From Gammaproteobacteria bacterium (GTDB lineage: Bacteria; Pseudomonadota; Gammaproteobacteria; CAJXQU01), in contig JALSSM010000348.1 of NCBI GenBank assembly GCA_026984275.1, positions 1 through 9,105 on the forward strand: a stretch of DNA of 9,105 bases, written 5' to 3'. Below are positions 1 to 6,119 of the stretch, one piece after another; within the stretch, counting starts at the first letter, position 1; every line of letters begins with the position of its first letter. The notes under the pieces were generated by a model. That model had not been told where the DNA came from, searched no databases, and was given only the letters and a program-made list of their open reading frames with translations. A program made the translations under genes and the position numbers.

Positions 1-266
1 CGTTGATCCAGATCGTCATACAGATTTTGTTGTCGCTTTTTCATCTGATCAATTGTATAAGCCTGCTGTTCGATCTCACCACGCAATTCACGTACTTCCT
101 GCTTCAGACCTTCGATTTCTTCAAGAAGGTTTAACAAACCTCTGTTATCGACCATCCGCTCAAGTTTCGACAGTCGTGACTGGATCTCCTCTTCTGACGC
201 TCCGGCGTACAGAGAATGACTGGTCAACAATAAGGTCAGTAATAAAACACTTTTTTTTCTAATCAT
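1..266 (-). CDS. cpoB: Cell division coordinator CpoB (YbgF), N-terminal part, cut by window edge
   Basis: Only the first 88 codons are present; the rest lies beyond position 1. CpoB is a periplasmic protein that binds TolA and coordinates outer-membrane constriction with septal peptidoglycan synthesis. The reading frame, translated by hand, begins MIRKKSVLLLTLLLTSHSLY, a typical signal peptide (basic start, hydrophobic core), with likely cleavage near residue 21-23. It is followed by the family's N-terminal trimerising coiled coil, including the motif LERMVDNRGLLNLLEEIEGL (about residues 35-54) and ELRGEIEQQ. The TPR domain expected at the C-terminus is outside the window. The gene is last in the tol-pal order, 38 bp after pal, as in other gammaproteobacteria. 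An in-frame TAA lies just upstream of the ATG, so this ATG is the only reasonable start. The purine-rich AAGGA directly abuts the ATG, closer than usual. Family assignment is firm. Confidence 0.93.
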   Translation of the reverse strand, partial: MIRKKSVLLLTLLLTSHSLYAGASEEEIQSRLSKLERMVDNRGLLNLLEEIEGLKQEVRELRGEIEQQAYTIDQMKKRQQNLYDDLDQ

Positions 267-304
267 TCCTTTTCTTCTATCGTCTTATTCAGGTAAGCAA
301 ATCA

Positions 305-850
305 TCAATAAACAATTTCGGCACGTCGATTAAGGCTATAAGCTTCTTCGTCATGGCCATCTTCTGCAGGTCGTTCTTCACCATAACTGACGGTTGTAAT
401 CTGATCAGGAGATGCACCCATTAAGACCATCTGTTGTTTCAGGGCATTCGCACGTCTCTCACCCAGTGCAAGGTTATATTCTCGTGAACCACGTTCATCG
501 GCATGCCCCTCCAGTGTGATCACTGTCTCAGGATGGCTGGCCAGGTAGGCAGCATGAGCCTCTACAGCCGGACGATAATCCGCAAGGACAGTATCACTAT
601 CATATTCGAAATAAATGACACGAATCGAAAGGGGACTGTCAGGATCATTTAAATCGCTGGAATCAAAACCAGCTGAATCCATTGTGCCGTGGCTCATCGT
701 TCCATCTTCACCCTCACCAATACTGCGATCTTCAACCGTTGCCACAGACTCATCAGATTTGGTAACGCTTTCAGATCCACCACAGGCTGATAGTAAAATT
801 ACAGGTATTATGAATGCTACGGCTTTAATCACATTAATTAAAATTTTCAT
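305..850 (-). CDS. pal: Peptidoglycan-associated lipoprotein Pal
   Basis: Outer-membrane lipoprotein that binds the diaminopimelate of peptidoglycan and, alternately, TolB. The 181-residue product has a lipoprotein signal peptide ending in the lipobox LLSAC with Cys23 as the acylated residue. The +2 residue is Gly, so it should be sorted to the outer membrane. Residues 24-75 are a flexible, acidic, Ser-rich linker. The OmpA-like domain covers about 78-181: IYFEYDSDTV (79-88), EGHADERGSREYNLALGERR (114-133) with the peptidoglycan-contacting Asp/Arg residues, and SYGEERP ... NRRAEIVY at the end. Length is close to E. coli Pal. The ATG at 850 is preferred because AAGGGGG lies about 6 bases before it; an in-frame TTG six codons upstream has no such signal. 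It follows tolB by 41 bp and precedes cpoB. Confidence 0.97.
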   Translation of the reverse strand: MKILINVIKAVAFIIPVILLSACGGSESVTKSDESVATVEDRSIGEGEDGTMSHGTMDSAGFDSSDLNDPDSPLSIRVIYFEYDSDTVLADYRPAVEAHAAYLASHPETVITLEGHADERGSREYNLALGERRANALKQQMVLMGASPDQITTVSYGEERPAEDGHDEEAYSLNRRAEIVY

Positions 851-891
851 TACTTCCCCCTTTATCAAGTTTAATAAGCAGATCTTACCAC

Positions 892-2190
892 TTATTTTAT
901 AAATGGCCCCCAGGCCGGCTCTCTTACTTCACTACCACGAACGGCAAGGCGTTTGTGTATTTTTCCATCGACGGATACAGCAGCCAATTCCGAGCGCCCA
1001 CCGCTGACAGTTGAGTAAATAATCATCTTGCCATTCGGCGCAAAGCTGGGTGCCTCGTCTAAACGCCCGTTGGTAAGAATATCCAGTTGATGGGAACCCA
1101 TATCCATGACAGCGATCTGGTATCCGGCATTGCCTCGATGAACCATTGTCAGCATTTTTCCATCGGGAGAAAAGCTGGCTCCAGCATTATATTTACCCGC
1201 ACTGAAGGTCAATCGTTGAGCTGTACCACCCGATACTGGAACCTGATAAATCTGTGGGCTGCCACCGCGATCGGAAGTAAAAACCAGCGTGCCCCCGTCT
1301 GGTGAAAAACAGGCTTCTGTGTCGATTGCCCGATTATTGGTGATCCTCGTTAGTTGATTGGTGCGTAGATTTTTAATGTAAATTTCCGGGTTTCCGTCTT
1401 TTGAAAGTGTCATGGCCAGTTTTGAACCATCTGGTGACCAGGCTGGTGAACTATTAATTCCCCGGCCCGACGAGACACTCTTGCGATGACCGGTTGAGAT
1501 GGTTTGCACGTAGATTGCCGAGTTACCTTTTTCAAAGGACACATAAGCCACTTGTCGCCCATTTGGAGACCAGACCGGTGACAAGATCGGCTGTGAAGAT
1601 TCCAGTAAAATCACAGGATTGTAGCCATCAGCATCGGCCATCTCTAACTGGTAACGCTTTTTATTGCCAATCTTTTTAACCGTAATGTAAGTAATTCGGG
1701 TCGCAAAGGCACCGGGTTCACCGATCAGTTCTTCGTAGATCACGTCTGCGATCTGATGAGCAACAAAGCGCAAGTTATTGCCTTTCGCCATGACTCGTAG
1801 CCCGGTCAGTTGCGAGCTTTTATAAACATCAGCTAATCGGAATTCGATCGCATAAGCCCCCGCTGCCGTTTTTGTGGCCTTCCCAACCACCAGATTATCC
1901 ATCCCCATTCTTTTCCAGTCATCGAACATGATGCTTGGGAAATCATGTGGTTGAGCAGGCATATCGGTAACCGGCATGGTCTTGAAATAACCACTGCTTT
2001 CCAGATCTTCGGTGATGATTCTGGTGACATCTTCCGGCAGATCACCTGATGACTCGAATGGCACAATGGCAATCGGAATGGCATGTTCAACGCCCTTCGT
2101 GATCTCGATGGTCATTATTTCTTCTGCCATTGCAGATCTGATCAGAAATAAACTGAAAAATGTCAGTGAAATAAAAAAAAGTTTTTTCAT
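892..2190 (-). CDS. tolB: Tol-Pal system beta-propeller protein TolB
   Basis: Periplasmic TolB relays between TolA and Pal and supports outer-membrane invagination at division. The 432-residue product has a Sec signal peptide with cleavage most likely after AMA (residue 22). The mature protein starts EEIMTIEITKG, where the family carries its TolA-binding N-terminal strand. An alpha/beta domain runs to about 165, including IPIAIVPFESSG. The rest is a six-bladed propeller whose repeats show WSPNG (207-211), WSPDG (251-255), FSPDG (295-299 and 340-344) and FAPNG (383-387), ending with WGPFIK. Length matches the family (about 430). It starts 4 bp after the tolA stop, so translation is probably coupled; a weak GGGAT lies within the end of tolA. 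No disrupted motif is seen. Confidence 0.97.
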   Translation of the reverse strand: MKKLFFISLTFFSLFLIRSAMAEEIMTIEITKGVEHAIPIAIVPFESSGDLPEDVTRIITEDLESSGYFKTMPVTDMPAQPHDFPSIMFDDWKRMGMDNLVVGKATKTAAGAYAIEFRLADVYKSSQLTGLRVMAKGNNLRFVAHQIADVIYEELIGEPGAFATRITYITVKKIGNKKRYQLEMADADGYNPVILLESSQPILSPVWSPNGRQVAYVSFEKGNSAIYVQTISTGHRKSVSSGRGINSSPAWSPDGSKLAMTLSKDGNPEIYIKNLRTNQLTRITNNRAIDTEACFSPDGGTLVFTSDRGGSPQIYQVPVSGGTAQRLTFSAGKYNAGASFSPDGKMLTMVHRGNAGYQIAVMDMGSHQLDILTNGRLDEAPSFAPNGKMIIYSTVSGGRSELAAVSVDGKIHKRLAVRGSEVREPAWGPFIK

Positions 2191-2194
2191 CGAA

Positions 2195-3226
2195 TTATCC
2201 CGGGTTAAATCTGAACCTGACAGTTCTTAAATATTGATTAAAAATCTTTATATCATCTGGTACTGGTAACGGTGAAGCTTTTTGTGCGGCGATTTCGGCC
2301 TGGCGATCAAAACGGGCATCACCGCTTGATTCAATGACTTTAACACTAACAACATCTCCACCGGGTACCATCTTGATTTCCAGTACGCATTGCAGGCCAG
2401 GTTCCAGACCACTAGTATTAAAATTACGTTCCACCTGTGCTGCTATTTTACCGTAAAAGCTGCTAGCGATTTCTTTGGCTCTGGCAGCTTCTTCAGCCGC
2501 CATTTCTGCTTCCAGGCGTTTTTGAGCTTCTTCCGCTTTGCGTTTTTCTTCCGCCTCGGCTTTTTTGCGTGCCTCTTCCTCTTTACGTTTTTTCTCTTCT
2601 TCAGCCTTTTTTTGTGCCTCTTCTTGCTGACGCTTTTTCTCAGCCTCGGCTTCTTTTTTCAGCCGTTCTTCTTCCGCTAACCTTTTTTCTTCCGCTTCTT
2701 TCAGACGCTGCTCTTCGGCTTTTTTCCTGGCCTCTTCTTCCTGTTTTAACTTTTCGGCTTCAAGTTTGGCCTGTTGTTCTGCTTCTTTGCGTTTCTGTTC
2801 TTCCAGTAATAAACGTTCCTGCTCCAGTTTTTGTTTTTCCTGTTCCTGGCGAACTCGTTCTTGTTCGACTTTTTTCAGGTTTTCTTCTTCCTGTTTACGT
2901 TTCTGTTCGAGCTCTTTCTGTTTTTGTTTCAGTTCTTCGAGTTTTTTTTCTTCTTCTTTACGTTTCTTTTCAGTCTCGATAGCCTCTTGTTTGCGTTTTT
3001 CCTCTTCGGCCTGTTTCTTTTTCTCAGCTTCTTTGAGTTTTTGAACCTCGGCCTTAATCTTACTCTGATCTATAACGACAGCTTCCATAACTTTTGGTTC
3101 AGCATCAGAGGGTTGAGGTTTGACAGACTTCTCAAAATCATAATTAAACAGCAGCAAGCCGATGACCAGCAGGTGTATCAGCACGGCCAGGATAAAACCC
3201 TGTGTTCCATTAAATCGTAGTTTCAT
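2195..3226 (-). CDS. tolA: Cell envelope integrity protein TolA
   Basis: TolA is the inner-membrane-anchored rod that carries force from TolQ-TolR to TolB/Pal and the outer membrane. The 343-residue product has a short cytoplasmic N-terminus and one membrane segment at about 11-27 with a polar His18, where E. coli TolA has the SHLS motif contacting TolQR. Residues 53-252 lack Pro and Gly and consist almost wholly of Glu, Lys, Arg, Gln, Ala and Leu, so they should form one long helix (about 30 nm at 1.5 angstrom per residue). The C-terminal domain (about 253-343) has LQCVLEIKMVPGGDV, SSGDARFDRQAE and KASPLPVPDD, typical of TolA domain III. It holds a single Cys (280), so no intradomain disulfide is possible. 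The start ATG overlaps the tolR stop as ATGA, indicating translational coupling. Confident call. Confidence 0.97.
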   Translation of the reverse strand: MKLRFNGTQGFILAVLIHLLVIGLLLFNYDFEKSVKPQPSDAEPKVMEAVVIDQSKIKAEVQKLKEAEKKKQAEEEKRKQEAIETEKKRKEEEKKLEELKQKQKELEQKRKQEEENLKKVEQERVRQEQEKQKLEQERLLLEEQKRKEAEQQAKLEAEKLKQEEEARKKAEEQRLKEAEEKRLAEEERLKKEAEAEKKRQQEEAQKKAEEEKKRKEEEARKKAEAEEKRKAEEAQKRLEAEMAAEEAARAKEIASSFYGKIAAQVERNFNTSGLEPGLQCVLEIKMVPGGDVVSVKVIESSGDARFDRQAEIAAQKASPLPVPDDIKIFNQYLRTVRFRFNPG

Positions 3227-3642
3227 TCTACTGGTTCAGTTAATAAACCGACGCCCGGTACGCCTGCACTTTGTAACAGACTCATCAGTTTAATGACTTT
3301 TTCATAAGCAACATTGCTATCACCACCGACAAGGACAGGTGTTTCAGGTTTATATTTCATGACCCCCTGAACTTTTGCGATCAGTGTTTCATTGTCGACC
3401 GGGCTTTTAGGATTCTCACCGTGCTCTACATAATAATTTCCGTCAATATCGACCGTGACCATTAAGGGCGTTAAATCACTGGGTGGCACAGGTTCAGAGC
3501 TTGCCTGAGGCAGATCAACTTTGACCCCCTGAGTGACTAATGGAGCGGTAATCATAAAGATGATCAACAAAACCAGCATGACATCAATATAGGGGACAAC
3601 ATTGATGTCGGCCATGAGCTTCTTTCGGTTTCTTTGTCTCAT
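3223..3642 (-). CDS. tolR: Tol-Pal motor subunit TolR
   Basis: ExbD/TolR-family inner-membrane protein; with TolQ it forms the proton channel that energises TolA. The 139-residue product starts MRQRNRKKLMADINVVPYID: a basic cytoplasmic tail, then one membrane helix (about 16-36). Asp20 is the channel aspartate (equivalent to E. coli Asp23). The periplasmic domain has TQGVKVDLPQA (37-47) and ends LLQSAGVPGVGLLTEPVE. The frame stays open upstream to 3735, but that extension lies inside tolQ and would give an N-terminal tail foreign to the family, so the ATG at 3642 is preferred; length then matches E. coli TolR (142). It begins 16 bp after the tolQ stop. No ribosome-binding site lies at normal distance; the nearest, TAGGA, is made by the tolQ stop codon about 14 bases upstream. 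The stop overlaps the tolA start. Confidence 0.95.
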   Translation of the reverse strand: MRQRNRKKLMADINVVPYIDVMLVLLIIFMITAPLVTQGVKVDLPQASSEPVPPSDLTPLMVTVDIDGNYYVEHGENPKSPVDNETLIAKVQGVMKYKPETPVLVGGDSNVAYEKVIKLMSLLQSAGVPGVGLLTEPVE

Positions 3643-3658
3643 ATTCTGGCGATGAGTC

Positions 3659-4333
3659 CTAGCTATGAGCCTGGCGATGAAGAATAGAAGAAAATTCTTC
3701 GAGGAACATATCGTATTGTCCATAGAGCCGATCAATGTCGGTTGAATATCGGTTATAGCCGATCACCGCCGGGATAGCCGCAAATAAGCCCATCGCTGTC
3801 GCGATCAGCGCTTCTGAAATACCGGGCGCAACCATAGCCAGTGTCGCCTGACTGGTATTACCGAGCGCCTGAAAGGAGTTCATGATCCCCCAGACGGTTC
3901 CAAAAAGGCCAATGTAAGGACTCACTGACCCTACAGTCGCAAGAAACGGTAGTCTGTGTTCCAGAGAATCTACTTCACGAGTTAATGCGATGCGCATCGC
4001 TCGTTGTGATCCTTCAAGAATCGAACCCGGATCAATCCCACCTCGTTTTTTCAGACGCGCAAATTCTTTGAAACCAGCCTCAAAGATCTTGGCCATACCT
4101 TCTGGCTCTTTACGCTGTTTTGAAACACTGTTATAGAGTGTGGTCAGATCATCCACGGACCAGAAGCGATCTTCGAAATTTTTTGCCTCACGTTTGGCTC
4201 TGCCCAGGAGTCGTCGCTTCATAAAGATGATGGTCCATGAGGCAACCGATGCCAACAACAGGACAAGCATGACGAATTTTACCAGTAGGCTTGCACCAAG
4301 AATTAGACTGGCGATAGAAAGATCAGCTTCCAT
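3659..4333 (-). CDS. tolQ: Tol-Pal motor subunit TolQ
   Basis: MotA/TolQ/ExbB-family proton-channel subunit of the inner membrane. The 224-residue product has three membrane segments at about 15-38, 129-152 and 163-192, with the large cytoplasmic loop between the first and second. Signature stretches are GLFGTVWGIM (142-151) and GISEALIATAMGLFAAIPAV (171-190), which contains the conserved Thr179 of the proton path. The C-terminus FSSILHRQAHS resembles E. coli TolQ. The ATG at 4333 has AGGGGA 5-7 bases upstream; an in-frame TTG seven codons earlier (4354) has no such signal. This is the first tol gene here: no ybgC-like frame lies between it and ruvB. A possible -10 (TATAAT) lies about 30 bases before the start. 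Confidence 0.97.
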   Translation of the reverse strand: MEADLSIASLILGASLLVKFVMLVLLLASVASWTIIFMKRRLLGRAKREAKNFEDRFWSVDDLTTLYNSVSKQRKEPEGMAKIFEAGFKEFARLKKRGGIDPGSILEGSQRAMRIALTREVDSLEHRLPFLATVGSVSPYIGLFGTVWGIMNSFQALGNTSQATLAMVAPGISEALIATAMGLFAAIPAVIGYNRYSTDIDRLYGQYDMFLEEFSSILHRQAHS

Positions 4334-4483
4334 TAATGTCCCCTGATTGATCAATGTTCATTATTATATTCATTTCCCCAGTGAAAGACCTGCTTATAAA
4401 TTCACAAGGTATGTGATTCGATATAGACAGCATGTCGATATGATAATTCAGTCTGATTTTGTGATCTATGTCTTACTTATTAC
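4334..4483. other. Spacer between ruvB and tolQ; no ybgC
   Basis: A 150-bp non-coding stretch separates the ruvB stop from the tolQ start, both on the minus strand. I see no protein-like frame. On the minus strand it holds a TATAAT at 4368-4363 and, further upstream, an imperfect dyad at 4421-4441 (two 9-base arms with one mismatch around a 3-base loop). The dyad is not followed by a T-run in either direction, so it does not look like an intrinsic terminator. The spacer is long enough for tolQ to have its own promoter. Confidence 0.6.
4363..4368 (-). promoter_or_regulatory. Candidate -10 element for the tol-pal operon
   Basis: The minus strand reads a perfect TATAAT here. Transcription would start near 4356, giving a leader of about 23 bases that contains the AGGGGA ribosome-binding site of tolQ. 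No good -35 is visible at 16-18 bases spacing, so an activator or extended contacts would be needed, or the match is chance in an A/T-rich spacer. Tentative. Confidence 0.35.
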
Positions 4484-5527
4484 CTAAGGATCGTGGTCAA
4501 ACAAATCAGGCTCTGTGCCACTCTGATCAGGTGGTGTTAAGCCAAAATGCTGCCATGCAGTTTTTGTTGCAACACGTCCCCGTGGTGTCCGCATCATAAA
4601 ACCTTTCTGGATTAGAAATGGTTCGATCACATCTTCTATTGTCCCCCGCTCTTCACCAATCGCGGCGGCAATGCTTTCAACGCCCACCGGACCGCCATCA
4701 AATTTCTGGATGATGGCCAGTAATACCTTCCGATCCATCATATCAAAGCCGTGGGCATCGACATTCAGCATATCCAGTGCGCGTTTTGAAATATCGTCAT
4801 TGATCAGTCCATCGGCTTTGACTTCGGCATAATCACGTACCCGTCGTAATAGTCGATTCGCAATTCTGGGTGTGCCACGTGAGCGTTTTGCCACTTCGAC
4901 TGATCCTTCGCTATCAATTTCAACATCCAGGATTCTTGCTGATCGGGTAACAATACGGGTGAGATCTTCCGGTTTATAAAACTCAAGACGTTGCACAATA
5001 CCGAAACGATCGCGTAAAGGTGAGGTGAGTAATCCGGCACGAGTCGTGGCACCTACCAAAGTAAAACGTGGCAAATCCAGTTTGATGGCACGTGCCGCAG
5101 GGCCTTCTCCGATCATAATATCCAGTTGAAAATCCTCCATCGCAGGATAGAGAACTTCTTCAACTACAGGACTCAGGCGATGGATTTCGTCAATAAACAA
5201 CACATCACCGGGTTCGAGATTGGTCAGTAGAGCCGCCAGATCCCCCGGTCTTTCCAAAACAGGGCCTGAGGTTTGTCGCATATTCACGCCCATTTCGTTA
5301 GCAATTATATGTGCCAGTGTGGTTTTCCCCAGCCCTGGTGGACCAAAGATCAGGACGTGATCCAGTGATTCTGAGCGTTTGTTAGCCGCATGGATAAAGA
5401 TCTCCATCTGATCGCAGACGTCAGACTGGCCGATATAGTCCTTAAGCTGGCGGGGACGCAGGGTATTATCGACGAGCAGATCTTCGTCTGATGAATCCGG
5501 TGAAATAAGAGGATCAGGGCTATTCAT
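4484..5527 (-). CDS. ruvB: Holliday junction branch migration DNA helicase RuvB
   Basis: AAA+ ATPase that forms hexameric rings on DNA and, with RuvA, drives branch migration of Holliday junctions in recombination repair. The 347-residue product has the RuvB N-terminal LRPRQLKDYIGQ (23-34), Walker A GPPGLGKT (62-69), Walker B DEIH (113-116), sensor 1 GATTRAG (159-165) and the Arg-rich PLRDRFG (170-176). The C-terminal winged helix includes GGPVGVESIAAAIGEERGTI. It is about ten residues longer than E. coli RuvB (336), through small differences at both ends. The ATG at 5527 is chosen because the family starts shortly before the LRP motif; the frame continues to a GTG at 5626, but that would add a non-family tail. 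No clear ribosome-binding site precedes it. ruvA and ruvC, often directly upstream, are absent here; a divergent phasin gene takes that place. Confidence 0.97.
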   Translation of the reverse strand: MNSPDPLISPDSSDEDLLVDNTLRPRQLKDYIGQSDVCDQMEIFIHAANKRSESLDHVLIFGPPGLGKTTLAHIIANEMGVNMRQTSGPVLERPGDLAALLTNLEPGDVLFIDEIHRLSPVVEEVLYPAMEDFQLDIMIGEGPAARAIKLDLPRFTLVGATTRAGLLTSPLRDRFGIVQRLEFYKPEDLTRIVTRSARILDVEIDSEGSVEVAKRSRGTPRIANRLLRRVRDYAEVKADGLINDDISKRALDMLNVDAHGFDMMDRKVLLAIIQKFDGGPVGVESIAAAIGEERGTIEDVIEPFLIQKGFMMRTPRGRVATKTAWQHFGLTPPDQSGTEPDLFDHDP

Positions 5528-5570
5528 AATATTAGGGGTAATTTTAGCCTGTATTGTCCCGAGTTTCAGA

Positions 5571-5622
5571 GAAAAAATAAAATTAAAGAAAGTGTTGACA
5601 TTGTCGCTAAAAAGAGTATTGT
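5571..5622 (+). promoter_or_regulatory. Strong sigma-70-type promoter of the phasin gene
   Basis: A perfect -35 hexamer TTGACA lies at 5595-5600. A 16-base spacer leads to TATTGT at 5617-5622 (four of six matches to TATAAT). The bases 5571-5594 just upstream are almost all A with a few T and G, like an UP element bound by the RNA polymerase alpha subunit. Predicted transcription start is near 5629, inside the palindrome that follows. The matching features around a short, highly codon-biased gene support high expression. Confidence 0.75.
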
Positions 5623-5627
5623 GCACT

Positions 5628-5641
5628 GCAACAATTGTTGC
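5628..5641. promoter_or_regulatory. Perfect 14-bp palindrome at the phasin transcription start; candidate operator
   Basis: GCAACAATTGTTGC is its own reverse complement and sits just after the -10, covering the expected +1. A second, looser symmetry surrounds it: CTGC at 5626-5629 and GCAG at 5645-5648. A repressor bound here would block initiation. In several PHA-producing bacteria phasin genes are repressed by PhaR, which binds TGC/GCA-rich sites near the promoter; this site is of that kind, but identity with a PhaR site is inference. No regulator gene is in the window. Confidence 0.55.
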
Positions 5642-5701
5642 GACGCAGCAATTATAACTTTTAAATCATTAACTATTAACTATCTTAAAGAGGATATAAA
5701 C
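5642..5701 (+). other. A/U-rich phasin mRNA leader with ribosome-binding site
   Basis: If transcription starts near 5629, the leader is about 73 bases and mostly A/U. It contains a tandem 7-base repeat (ATTAACT twice, 5668-5681) and a good Shine-Dalgarno AAGAGGA at 5688-5694, seven bases before the ATG. No stable hairpin hides the ribosome-binding site by eye, which fits efficient translation. Confidence 0.5.
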
Positions 5702-6055
5702 ATGACTAACGATTTCATCAAACAAATCACTGAAATGAACAAAACAGCGGCTGATTCTGTAAAAGCACTGGCTGACATCAACACGAAGGCTGTAAAAGCA
5801 ATGTTCGAAAAGCAATCTGAAATCTTCAACATCGTTCTTGAAGCTGGCCAGAAACAGGTTTCACTGACGGCTGAAGCTAAAGATGCTGCAAAACTGGTTG
5901 CTGCTCAAACTAAAGTTGCTAAAGAAACTGGCGAAAAAGTTGTGGCTATTGCAAGCTCAACTCAGGAAATCGCTGAAAGCTACAAAAACGAGCTGACTGG
6001 TTGGGTTGAAGCAGGTGTTAAAACTGCACAGACGGCTGCTAAAAAAGCGGCTTAA
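5702..6055 (+). CDS. Phasin family protein (PHA granule-associated)
   Basis: Small amphipathic helical protein of the phasin family, expected to coat polyhydroxyalkanoate granules in the cytoplasm. The 117-residue product begins MTNDFIKQITEMNKTAADSV, is almost all helix-forming (Ala, Lys, Glu, Val, Thr), and has no Pro, Arg, Cys or His; it ends in a basic/Ala tail, TAAKKAA. Size and pattern fit short proteobacterial phasins (TIGR01841/PF09361 type). Codon choice is strongly biased: all five Asn are AAC, all three Phe TTC, six of seven Ile ATC and four of five Leu CTG, unlike the neighbours. The ATG at 5702 has AAGAGGA seven bases upstream. The frame stays open to a GTG at 5621, but that lies upstream of the predicted transcription start. 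No PHA synthase or other pha gene is nearby, so granule binding is inferred from family only. Confidence 0.9.
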   Translation: MTNDFIKQITEMNKTAADSVKALADINTKAVKAMFEKQSEIFNIVLEAGQKQVSLTAEAKDAAKLVAAQTKVAKETGEKVVAIASSTQEIAESYKNELTGWVEAGVKTAQTAAKKAA

Positions 6056-6082
6056 TTAGCACTTTTTCAAAAGTAATACCTG

Positions 6083-6119
6083 AAACCGTATCCTGATCTA
6101 ATCAGGATGCGGTTTTTTT
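6083..6119 (+). terminator. Intrinsic terminator of the phasin gene
   Basis: A 15-bp stem (arms 6083-6097 and 6101-6115, one T/G wobble) closes a 3-base loop and runs into a T-tract at 6113-6119. The core arms read ATCCTGAT and ATCAGGAT. It lies 27 bases after the phasin stop and its T-tract overlaps the rsgA stop codon (6118-6120) on the other strand. Read from the minus strand the stem is followed by only three T's, so it would be a weak terminator for rsgA. Confidence 0.92.

Noticed and set aside
851..868. TTG start for pal six codons upstream
   Set aside because: The extra residues are encoded by the ribosome-binding site itself (AAGGGGG); the ATG at 850 is at the right distance from it.
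2390..3220. Several long open frames on the plus strand, rich in Phe, Leu and Ser
   Set aside because: They are the antisense of the Glu/Lys-rich rod of tolA; purine-rich coding sequence leaves the opposite strand open. No start signals or family motifs.
3643..3735. Extension of TolR to an upstream start at 3735
   Set aside because: It lies inside tolQ and would add 31 residues foreign to the family; the ATG at 3642 gives the normal length and N-terminus.
4804..5052. 82-codon open frame on the minus strand within ruvB
   Set aside because: Out-of-frame shadow of ruvB with no motif or start signal.
5528..5626. GTG-initiated 33-residue extension of RuvB
   Set aside because: RuvB proteins begin shortly before the LRP motif; the extension is hydrophobic, unlike the family, and is antisense to the phasin promoter.
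5621..5701. GTG-initiated 27-codon extension of the phasin frame
   Set aside because: It begins within the promoter, upstream of the predicted transcription start, and the ATG at 5702 has a good ribosome-binding site and the family N-terminus.
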